The notes beneath the pieces are model-generated. The model was not told the origin of the DNA. It saw only the letters and a program-made list of their open reading frames with translations, and did not search any database. Positions 16,249-23,986 of a DNA stretch of 64,000 bases are shown here, one piece after another. Origin of the DNA: Pseudomonas cichorii (lineage in GTDB: Bacteria; Pseudomonadota; Gammaproteobacteria; Pseudomonadales; Pseudomonadaceae); assembly GCF_015471405.1 (NCBI RefSeq), contig NZ_BLVZ01000012.1:159761-223760 (forward strand), read 5' to 3'. Each line of letters opens with the position of its first letter. Position 1 is the first letter of the stretch. Made by a program: the position numbers and the translations under genes.

Positions 16249-16294
16249 ACAGATATTACGGCTAGCTGCTTACGCTGCTAGCCGTAATATCTGT
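16249..16294. repeat. 18-bp perfect inverted repeat downstream of the SMC-like gene
   Basis: ACAGATATTACGGCTAGC (16249-16266) and its exact reverse complement (16277-16294) enclose a 10-base loop, and CAAC/GTTG extends the pairing with one bulge. It lies 104 bp beyond the stop of the leftward SMC-like gene, so it could be its terminator, though no T-run follows. A recombination or integration site is an alternative. Confidence 0.7.
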
Positions 16295-16397
16295 GTTGGG
16301 AGAAGTCTATTGATAAAGGAGCGTGCCTGTGCACACGCCCCTATAGTTGAAGTTAATGCTACTCCCAGCCGAGACCAAGCGTGCGCCGCAACGAATG

Positions 16398-19073
16398 CTA
16401 GCGTCCGCCTCGTAGATCTAGGCGGTCTAGCTCCTCAAGAGTTTGGACAACGACCTCGACAAGTTCCCCGTCAAAGTCATCGCGGTCTGCCTCCTCATGA
16501 GTGCCTTTGTTCAGGTAGGTCCAGACAAGATTATTGACTGGAATACCCAAAATGCGGCCATACGCAGCAAGAAGTGGCTCTCTGTTCGCATGGTGGACGG
16601 TCTGGGCATCTCCCAGTTTCTTGACCAACGCTTCGCATAGATTTCTCAACGCAGGCTCGGCACCGACGCCAGCCAACATCAGATTCAACACGCCTTGGCC
16701 ATGACTTCCAAGCCACCGCCAAACTTTCTCGCTCAGCATCTCCAAGGCTTGGCGAGAAGCAGCGAGCGCATCTCGGTCGTTGAGCGCTTCCCTTGCTGCC
16801 CTGGCCTTGGCAATGTAATTCGCGCTCGGTACGTTGCCGGTAACTCTCGGTTGATAGTTGCCATCGTGATGTCGGAACAGGTAGACCTGGCACGCATTTC
16901 TGCGATGGGCAGGAAGGTGTTGTTGGATGTCTTTAATGAACTCGTTGCTGTGACAGGTGACGATTAGTTGGATTTGAGCGAAGTGGTCGCCCTCAAAGAT
17001 CGCCTCTCGGATTCCGCCTCGATGGTCATGGTCGATGGCATTGATGGCATCGTCGAAAACGATAACAGGGCAGCCGATGCTCTTCGCTTTGGTCATCAAA
17101 ATGGCAAGGCCGAGACAGCGTATATGCCCCTCGCTCAGAACGTGGAGCGCATCGACGCGGACCCCAGGGTTTCCCCGGAAGCTGATTTCGATCTTTTCTT
17201 CGCCAGTCAAAGGCAGATGCAGCGCTGATAGCTTGTCCTCGTCGCGATCATTGCGATTGAATGCGTTATAGAGGTCTCTGGCAGCGTCATTCAGCCCAGC
17301 CATTAGCTGACCAGGGAGTTGATCTCTATAAGATCTAAGTACTTCGAGAAATCTGTCGTAGGCGGTCTTGTACGGCCTGTCGCGGGCGATATCTAGTCTC
17401 TCCTGCTCCGCTTGTGCGATCAACCCAGCATTTGTTTCGTCGAATGCTTTGATGCGGTTACGTGCTGCTTCGATATCCGCTTGCAGTTGTTGCCGCTTGA
17501 GATCTTGCGCTTGCACCTTTAGCTGGAATTCGTTGAGTCGCCGACGTTCATCGATGTGCGGTTGTCGATCTCGCTGAGCCGTCCTTGACGCCTCGTCTTG
17601 CGCGGTCATGCGGTCTACTACGCCGAGGATCTCATCCAGCGAAGGAAATCCGCGCTGGCCTGTGGGGGGCTGGGGATAGATATCTGTCCACCAACGACCG
17701 ACAGGCTCCGCGGGGAGCTGCAGAGCCCATCGACCGACTACTGATTCCTCTTCTTGCTGAGCAGTTATGAACGCGCTGAGGGGGGAGAACATCTGCCGCA
17801 ACGCGCGAGATGCTTGGCCAAGTTTTACCTCAATGGTCTGCTGTTGCTCTTGAAGGGCACCCAGCTCTTCAAGCTGCTGCAAGCCGTCTACTGCCTTCTT
17901 AAACGGATCTGCGGCAACATGAGCGTCACCGTTCAATGGTGTGTCGCAAGCGGGGCAGCGGTCTCCAACAGTCTGCTGCAAGGCGAGAACAGAGTTGTAC
18001 AGTGCCTTGAAGGACACTTGGTCGCTCTTGGCCCGAAGAGAATCGATAACCGCATCAAGCTCCTGGGAGCACTGGTGTGCCTCTGCGAAAGCATCCTGGA
18101 GACCTTGTCGTGTGACACCAAGAACACTCGGTGGAACCGCTTCCAGGATGCCATCAAGCTCTTGGAGACGTCCTGAAGATTCCCCTGTACCAATCAAGCC
18201 CTTCAGGGTTTGAAAAGTGAGTTCAACTGCGTACTCTTTGGCTAGAGAGGATTCCTCTTCGTCCAGCACTTGCTGGGAGGCAGCTTCTCCATTAACGGTT
18301 GCTTGGTCTGCCTTCAGCGCGTTCCGGCGCATCGTCAAGATGGTTTGTAGTTCTGCGACCAGAACAAGCTGTCCGTCGATGGTCTCGTTGAAATGGCCTA
18401 CGAATTCATTGAACTGGTCCATACCAAAGAGTGTGGCAATCAGTTCGGCTCGCTGAGCATTAGGCCGGGCAGCGATTCTTGAAAATGCGTCGATTCGGTT
18501 TTTTTCTATAAAACAGAAGCGGTAGGTGTCGAGATTTGCAGCAACGTCGACCTCGCGTCCTTGTTGATCCGTAGCCTTCAGAACTGGCGGATCGAATCGT
18601 TTGTCGTGGACATTTGCCAGATACGTCCTTGCCGCAATACGTTTGTTACCGGCCTCTTCGACATCCCCAAGAAGAGCATATTCCAATCCTTCGCAAAGGC
18701 TGGTTTTCCCACTGCCATTGGGGCCGTAGAAAAGGATGATCTGCTTTGTTAGGTCGAAAGGCTCAGGTGCTCGGAATCCCCTAAATGGACCGAGCGTTAG
18801 GTGACGCAACCTAACCCATGGCCAGACGCCTGCGTTTGCTTCAGCGACGTCGGCTGGAGGCGCCTCAACCGTACCATCAAGCTCTCGCCGCATTAGGCTT
18901 ACTAGACTTACTAGAAAAGTCGAGCGCTGGCTTCGTTGTCGTGAGGTTCCCGCCAATTCGTCAAAGTTAGCAAGGGCCAAAGTAGCCAGGCGGCGCACGC
19001 CGCCGGGAACTTGCCTATCTGGCTGGTAAATCCAGTGCACGAAGCGTTCAAAATCCTGTCTTGCCGATGCCAT
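16398..19073 (-). CDS. Zinc-hook SMC/Rad50-like ATPase, putative defence protein
   Basis: The protein has 891 residues and an ABC-type ATPase head split by coiled coil. Walker A GPNGSGKT is at 117-124. A zinc-hook CPAC sits at about 373-376, flanked by long Gln/Glu/Leu-rich helices. The signature LSEGHIRCLGLAI is at ~644, Walker B VIVFDDAINAID at ~669 and the switch histidine in TCHSNEF at ~705. A 170-residue helical C-terminal domain with LNKGTHEE follows and has no assignment from me. A leading ~100-residue domain precedes the head. The family dimerises on DNA ends or foreign DNA. GGGAGGGGG directly precedes the start. It is divergent from the XRE-STAND gene, 188 bp apart. It resembles SMC-like subunits of defence systems (Lamassu/RloC type), but no typical partner gene is next to it. 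Confidence 0.75.
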   Translation of the reverse strand: MASARQDFERFVHWIYQPDRQVPGGVRRLATLALANFDELAGTSRQRSQRSTFLVSLVSLMRRELDGTVEAPPADVAEANAGVWPWVRLRHLTLGPFRGFRAPEPFDLTKQIILFYGPNGSGKTSLCEGLEYALLGDVEEAGNKRIAARTYLANVHDKRFDPPVLKATDQQGREVDVAANLDTYRFCFIEKNRIDAFSRIAARPNAQRAELIATLFGMDQFNEFVGHFNETIDGQLVLVAELQTILTMRRNALKADQATVNGEAASQQVLDEEESSLAKEYAVELTFQTLKGLIGTGESSGRLQELDGILEAVPPSVLGVTRQGLQDAFAEAHQCSQELDAVIDSLRAKSDQVSFKALYNSVLALQQTVGDRCPACDTPLNGDAHVAADPFKKAVDGLQQLEELGALQEQQQTIEVKLGQASRALRQMFSPLSAFITAQQEEESVVGRWALQLPAEPVGRWWTDIYPQPPTGQRGFPSLDEILGVVDRMTAQDEASRTAQRDRQPHIDERRRLNEFQLKVQAQDLKRQQLQADIEAARNRIKAFDETNAGLIAQAEQERLDIARDRPYKTAYDRFLEVLRSYRDQLPGQLMAGLNDAARDLYNAFNRNDRDEDKLSALHLPLTGEEKIEISFRGNPGVRVDALHVLSEGHIRCLGLAILMTKAKSIGCPVIVFDDAINAIDHDHRGGIREAIFEGDHFAQIQLIVTCHSNEFIKDIQQHLPAHRRNACQVYLFRHHDGNYQPRVTGNVPSANYIAKARAAREALNDRDALAASRQALEMLSEKVWRWLGSHGQGVLNLMLAGVGAEPALRNLCEALVKKLGDAQTVHHANREPLLAAYGRILGIPVNNLVWTYLNKGTHEEADRDDFDGELVEVVVQTLEELDRLDLRGGR

Positions 19074-19261
19074 GCCCCCTCCCTTTGATCAGCGGTATCT
19101 GTAGCTAGCGTACCGTATGGGTCGTAGGGCTCACCAGGAGCACCTGAGTAGATATTCAGCCTTGGCTGTAAGCAGGCCCGTATCCTAGGTGATCTTGACG
19201 TTTTCACACTCTCGCTTATTCTGAAACACAATTAATGTGTTTTTGAATTTTGGAGGGTGGC
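19074..19261. promoter_or_regulatory. Divergent promoter region with palindromic operator-like site
   Basis: A perfect palindrome AAACACA-N5-TGTGTTT lies at 19224-19242, 20 bases before the XRE-STAND start. Upstream, TTGACG (about 19196-19201) and TATTCT (about 19218-19223) are a possible -35/-10 pair with 16-bp spacing on the + strand, so the palindrome would cover the transcription start. The XRE domain of the encoded protein is the natural candidate to bind it. Confidence 0.6.
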
Positions 19262-22200
19262 ATGGTCAAGTATCCCGAGTTCGCAGCGCTCATTGTCACC
19301 CTCAGAAGCGCTAAGGGGTGGAGGCAAAAGGAGTTTTCTACCAGTGCAGGCCTCACTCAGCAGACGGTTAGTCGCTGGGAGAAGGGTGAGTCCCGTCCGA
19401 GGGCGGAAGAGCTGCCTCGCCTCGCTGCTCTTCTAGAGGCGGAGTTGAGCGCTATGGCTGCCGCTGCTGGATATGTACAGCCTGCTCCAGTCAGCGGTCA
19501 GCCTGAAGGTGCGCCGACCTATGACGTTCCGCTTCCAGTGCATTCTTTGCGACCTGACAGCTTCGAAAACTTTAGTGCTGATTTTCTTCACCGGTACTAC
19601 CGTAGTCGTGCCGGCGTAGTAAATCGCTTTGGTGGTAATGGCAGCAAACAATACGGTATCGATATTGAGGTGCGTGGGAGCACTTTCGTGCATACATTTC
19701 AATGCAAGCGTGTAGAAGAATTTGGGGCGCAAAAAGTCCACGATGCTGTGGCCGAACACACTTATGTGTCAGATCTCAAGGTGCTGTTGCTTTCCAATAT
19801 CGCAAGTCCTAAAGCCCGCCAGGCAATTGCTCAGTATGATGGGTGGGAGCTGTGGGATCGGATAGATATCTCAGCAAAATTCCGTGAGCTATCAATGGTT
19901 GATCGAAGGGATTTGGTCGACATTTATTTTCGAGGGCAACGCCAGGCACTTCTTGGTGAGCCGGAGTCGGGGCCATTTCAGAGGGCCGAAGAGTTCTTTA
20001 AGGGTTTCACGGATAATAGTCGCTTCTTTAATCATGCCTGGACTTTAGTAGGCAGGGAGGAAGAGTTAGAAAGGCTGGCTGCAGATGTTCTCGATGACAA
20101 TCTCCTGGTTACGATGCTTCTGGGGGCTCCGGGGAACGGGAAGACTCGACTTCTACGAGAGGTTGTTGAGAGGGTGCGAGGGGCGCGGCCGGATATATAT
20201 ATTCTTTTTGTTTCTCCGACGGAAGATGTCAAGGCACAACATTTAGACGAGTTGGGGGGCGATGCGAAGCTATTAATTATCGACGATGCCCATGATCGTG
20301 ATGATCTTGCCCAGTTGATGCGGTATGCGTCAGTGGAAGAGAACAGGGCAAGGTTGTTGATTTCATTGCGGCCATACGGTCGAGCTATGGTTCGTAATCA
20401 AGCCTCACTTGTAGCTATGGATGGCCCTCAGGTAGCGAGTGTGGAGTTGAGGCCGCGTACTAAGCAGGATGCAAAGATCCTTGCTTTGCAGGTATTGCAA
20501 GCCTCGGGCGGGCCGATCGAGGCGGCAGATATCATTGCGGAACTGACATACCCCACGCCGCTTGTGACCGTGCTAGCTGCTCAGATAGTCGCCAAGGAGA
20601 ATGTAGCGCCGGCGTTGATTGGCAACAGCGAGAACTTTCAGGAGCATGTGCTTGCCAGACTGGAAGATATTATTGCTGGCAAAATTGTGACTGGGCAGGA
20701 CGTACCCAAGCTTCAAGCCGTTCTTCAGATGGTCGCATTGCTGCAGCCTGTGGTGTTCGATGATCCGGCTTTCCTCCGGATCTTGCAGGAGGTTGAGGGG
20801 CTGGGGCATGAGGATGCTCAGCGCCTGCTTCGTCTCCTCGCTGAGGGGGGAGTTCTCTTTAAGCGCGGTCTTCGTCACCGGCTGGCTCCGGACCTACTGG
20901 CTGACTCCATCATCCAGCGCAACTTTATTGGTATTGATGGATCCGTAACCCCCAAGGTTGAGCGTGTTTTCGAGCTCGCTGACTCTGAGTACCTGAAATA
21001 TCTATTAGTCAACCTAGGGCGTCTTGACTGGCGTTTGCGGAATGGTGATCCAGAGGGAAGCACATTGCTGTCCAGTATTGGACGAAAGCTCCAATGGCAC
21101 GGGGAGTACCATAATCCGCACGCTCATGCCGTCGAGGCCGTGGCTTATTATCAGCCGCGGCTGGCACTCAACTTCGCTGAGCGGCTTATAGAGGAAGGTC
21201 ATGGGGATGACGGCGGCGTATGCGGGATGATTCGCAACGCTGTCTTCAACCCGGAAGTTTTGGAAGAAGGGTGTGTGTTGCTATGGCGGGCGGGGCGAGG
21301 AGACGCCCGTGCGTTGAACTCGCATCCGAACCACGGAATACGAATTCTGAGAGAGCTTGCTGAGTTCTCACCTAACAAGCCAGTGGCTTATGTGGAGCAA
21401 GTGGTAGCTTTTGCTACTGAACTGCTGGAGCGCCCTGTGGCCTTGTCCGGGACTTACACACCTTTCACTATATTAGAAGGGGCGTTAGGTACTGAGATGG
21501 AGGAGGTCACTTCGAGTAATCGGAGTTTTACAATTACTCGATACAAGCTGGATTTTGAGCTTGCCAAGAGCGTACGGGCGCGAGTGATCGATGTCATGGT
21601 CAGCTCCCTAGAGCAAGGCCCACACCGGAAGGCATTTCTTGCTTCCAGTTTGCTTTCTGAGGCGCTTCGCGGCCCTATGCATGGCGGCGAAGATCTTGAA
21701 ACGTGGGACTTTGCTCACGCTGAATTACTTCAGCGCGTGCATCTTGTGCTCGAAAATGCTCCGGTTCATCCGGCTGTTCTGGTTCAAACAGCGATATCCG
21801 TCAGTTGGCATGCTTTCTATAACGAGAATCAAGCATGCCGTTCTAGTGCGCGAGCTGTAATTGGGCTGTTGGGTCGTGACCTGCCGAGTCGACTGGTAAG
21901 GCTCATTGGTGACGCGTGGGGGCATCAGACGTGGGATAGTGGCGAGTCTTTCGAGTACAAGGCCCACGAAGCTGAGACTCTCGCTTTGATAGCGGATCTT
22001 ACGGCCGAGTTTCCCGATGCTCTGGATCTGTACGAGTTCTTGGATCATTGGCTCAGTGAGATTGGTCACGTCGCAGGTAACGGGTGGGGGAGTTCGTATG
22101 TTTTTGTGAATCGCTTGCTTCAGGGGCGTGCAGATCTTGCTCAAGCGATCATGGCCAGACAGTCGAGCTCCCAGTCGCCCTTGAATTACTTTTCAGGGGC

Positions 22201-23278
22201 TGCTCTGGGCGTCCTCATAGCAGATCAGAACCGTCACGGTCTTATCGCTGATTTGTTAGGGGCTGATTCGGCGTGTGCTTGGGAAATGGTTTCGGATGCA
22301 TATGCACGTCAGGCCGATGGATTCTTCACTGATGCTGATTTGCCGGTTTTGCGACGCATTTTTCAGTCGAATGACCCTTCTGTTTTACGCAACTCTGCAT
22401 CTATCGCGCGCCAGATTGCCAAGGGTAAACCAGCGCTAGCGGTAGAGATGATCTGTACCGCCGATATGGTTGTCTCTCCTCAGGCTACTCATGATTTTTT
22501 CATGCTCTTGGCGAGCCGTAGCATCCTCCCCGCGGGAAGTATCAGTTTTGACCAATGGCGAATTCTTTTGAGAGCGCTAGAGCGGATGACTGAGCTTGAT
22601 GGTCATTGGGTGGTCGAGTTTCTCAAGCAAGCTGTTGAGGTGGTTCCGGCAGACGTGGTTCAAATGATGAAGGGTAGATTGCAAGCTGTTGGTCGTTGCT
22701 TGGGGTATAGATCAATGCGCAGGGATCGTAGTGGTGCAGGGCTTGGTCTTCTAGCGCATCGTGATGGGCATCGCCTATTGCAAGAACTTCTTACCTGGGC
22801 CGTGGATGGTCAGGTGGGTGAGAAGCTGACTATAGATATAGGTGCGTGTGTTTCGGGTCTTTGCGGTAAGTATGAGCAGCAGGTGCTCGATTTGCTGCTG
22901 TTGCTAATTAAAGGCGGTGGCCAGGCGCACGTAAATGTTGTGGCAAGCGCATTACGAAGTGCGTACCAATCGTTCGTGATTCAGGAGACGTCCTTTGTTC
23001 GAGAGCTATTGAGTCAGGCGGAGCTTATTAGCGAGAAGGCCGTAAGAGATATCTCCTCAGCTTTATGGTCATCCGCCGTATCTGGCGGAAGATCTGGACT
23101 GGCTGGAGAGCCCTTTAGTGAGGATTTGGCACTTAGGGAGCATGCAGAAAAGACCCTCAAAGGTATGAGCAGGATGGACCCAGCGTATAGGCTGTACGGG
23201 GGGCTGCTTCAGCACGCCAAGGACAACATAGATCGGCAGGCAGACGAAAAGCGCGCGATGGAGCTGGAGGACGAGTAA
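19262..23278 (+). CDS. XRE-HTH / PD-(D/E)xK nuclease / STAND NTPase fusion, Avs-like defence protein
   Basis: The protein has 1338 residues. Residues ~1-60 form an XRE helix-turn-helix (WRQKEFSTSAGLTQQTVSRW). Residues ~90-215 are an Mrr-like nuclease with Asp in YGIDIEVRG (~133) and QCK (~147-149), the usual D...QxK core. An NTPase domain follows with Walker A GAPGNGKT (~288-295) and Walker B LLIIDDAHD (~338), then about 750 residues of helical, repeat-like sequence suited to ligand sensing. This is the plan of STAND antiviral sensors (AVAST), which bind a phage protein, oligomerise and switch on the nuclease; the extra HTH is not part of the published plan that I know. ATG 19262 follows GGAGGGTGG; a TTG 12 bases earlier is less likely. 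Antiphage role is inferred. Confidence 0.8.
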   Translation: MVKYPEFAALIVTLRSAKGWRQKEFSTSAGLTQQTVSRWEKGESRPRAEELPRLAALLEAELSAMAAAAGYVQPAPVSGQPEGAPTYDVPLPVHSLRPDSFENFSADFLHRYYRSRAGVVNRFGGNGSKQYGIDIEVRGSTFVHTFQCKRVEEFGAQKVHDAVAEHTYVSDLKVLLLSNIASPKARQAIAQYDGWELWDRIDISAKFRELSMVDRRDLVDIYFRGQRQALLGEPESGPFQRAEEFFKGFTDNSRFFNHAWTLVGREEELERLAADVLDDNLLVTMLLGAPGNGKTRLLREVVERVRGARPDIYILFVSPTEDVKAQHLDELGGDAKLLIIDDAHDRDDLAQLMRYASVEENRARLLISLRPYGRAMVRNQASLVAMDGPQVASVELRPRTKQDAKILALQVLQASGGPIEAADIIAELTYPTPLVTVLAAQIVAKENVAPALIGNSENFQEHVLARLEDIIAGKIVTGQDVPKLQAVLQMVALLQPVVFDDPAFLRILQEVEGLGHEDAQRLLRLLAEGGVLFKRGLRHRLAPDLLADSIIQRNFIGIDGSVTPKVERVFELADSEYLKYLLVNLGRLDWRLRNGDPEGSTLLSSIGRKLQWHGEYHNPHAHAVEAVAYYQPRLALNFAERLIEEGHGDDGGVCGMIRNAVFNPEVLEEGCVLLWRAGRGDARALNSHPNHGIRILRELAEFSPNKPVAYVEQVVAFATELLERPVALSGTYTPFTILEGALGTEMEEVTSSNRSFTITRYKLDFELAKSVRARVIDVMVSSLEQGPHRKAFLASSLLSEALRGPMHGGEDLETWDFAHAELLQRVHLVLENAPVHPAVLVQTAISVSWHAFYNENQACRSSARAVIGLLGRDLPSRLVRLIGDAWGHQTWDSGESFEYKAHEAETLALIADLTAEFPDALDLYEFLDHWLSEIGHVAGNGWGSSYVFVNRLLQGRADLAQAIMARQSSSQSPLNYFSGAALGVLIADQNRHGLIADLLGADSACAWEMVSDAYARQADGFFTDADLPVLRRIFQSNDPSVLRNSASIARQIAKGKPALAVEMICTADMVVSPQATHDFFMLLASRSILPAGSISFDQWRILLRALERMTELDGHWVVEFLKQAVEVVPADVVQMMKGRLQAVGRCLGYRSMRRDRSGAGLGLLAHRDGHRLLQELLTWAVDGQVGEKLTIDIGACVSGLCGKYEQQVLDLLLLLIKGGGQAHVNVVASALRSAYQSFVIQETSFVRELLSQAELISEKAVRDISSALWSSAVSGGRSGLAGEPFSEDLALREHAEKTLKGMSRMDPAYRLYGGLLQHAKDNIDRQADEKRAMELEDE

Positions 23279-23367
23279 TGGCGATACATCTGGGATGCCT
23301 CAAGTGAGCCAACCAGGCGAAGGCTCCTCGCTCTCTGTATCCTTCTCGTTGATCGACCATGTTGTCG

Positions 23368-23712
23368 CTAGCGTCCTCGCCTTGCAAATTGCTCCATAGC
23401 GCCCGCCAGCAAAGCTGCGCGCGAATGACGGTGAAACAGACGGTAAAGGCACGTATCGATCACTGCCAATCCCTTTAAGTACGCGGGCTTAGGCGAGTTG
23501 TTGATGATTGAGTGGGCTACGTCAATGCTATCCAGGCCCAGCCCTCCAACTATGGTGTATTGCCCTGGTCCATGGTTCTCACCAAAAACTGTACATCTGC
23601 CTCGTTGAGTTGACCTCGCCAGAACGAGCCAGGGTAGTGATTGCATGACAACTGACATGGCCGCGTGAACTAAGTTGCATAGGAGATGTTCAGGCATAAC
23701 ATGGGCATCCAA
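23368..23712 (-). CDS. Possible small protein of unknown function (114 aa)
   Basis: The ORF is preceded by AAGGAGG four bases before the ATG, one of the strongest ribosome sites in the island. The product has a hydrophobic N-terminal third (MSVVMQSLPWLVLARS) and a basic C-terminus (HRHSRAALLAGAMEQFARRGR). I do not recognise it and see no domain. It lies between two STAND genes on the strand of the second. It may be a chance ORF or the remnant of a longer gene. Confidence 0.25.
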   Translation of the reverse strand: MDAHVMPEHLLCNLVHAAMSVVMQSLPWLVLARSTQRGRCTVFGENHGPGQYTIVGGLGLDSIDVAHSIINNSPKPAYLKGLAVIDTCLYRLFHRHSRAALLAGAMEQFARRGR

Positions 23713-23897
23713 CCTCCTTGAGTTGCGTCTGCGGCTACAAATCCTCTAATCCTCGCCATCACAGCGAAAATCTCCCGCTGGTAGGCTCACGTTATGGATA
23801 CTCTGGCCACACGCAGGGCACAGCTAGTCTCGCAAGCCCTAGCATCTTACTGTATGCAGATAAGGTAATCCTTAATAAGCAGCTGCGATTATCGAAA

Positions 23898-23922
23898 TGC
23901 AGTCCTAATAAGTAGGACTGCA
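23898..23922 (-). terminator. Perfect 10-bp stem-loop downstream of the second STAND gene
   Basis: TGCAGTCCTA (23898-23907) and TAGGACTGCA (23913-23922) enclose a 5-base loop, 65 bp beyond the stop of the leftward STAND gene. On the minus strand it is followed by TTTCG only, so it is a weak intrinsic terminator at best. Confidence 0.45.
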
Positions 23923-23986
23923 GATGCGAGCCAGTCCGGTAGAAATGGCTAAGGTGTTGATTGAATGAATCCAGATCGTGGTATGG

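Larger units (their letters stand above)
15816..16397. other. Gene-free left boundary of the defence island
   Basis: No convincing gene is seen here. In order it holds the catBCA stem-loop, a 29-bp relic matching the 3' end of the downstream lysR gene (15960-15988), an ATGTGCCCCCA box (16034-16044) followed by a second CCCC box, and an 18-bp inverted repeat (16249-16294). Together these read as the scar of an integrated element. Confidence 0.6.
23279..23986. other. 708-bp AT-rich gap between two STAND genes
   Basis: Two convergent genes end here. The gap contains a weak 114-codon ORF with a good ribosome site (23368-23712, minus, listed separately) and a perfect stem-loop at 23898-23922. I recognise nothing else. 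Confidence 0.5.

Noticed and set aside
16398..19073. Lamassu, Wadjet or RloC system
   Set aside because: The zinc hook and SMC head fit several of these, but Lamassu and Wadjet need partner genes that are absent, and I cannot see a RloC-type anticodon-nuclease site. Kept as an unassigned SMC-like ATPase.
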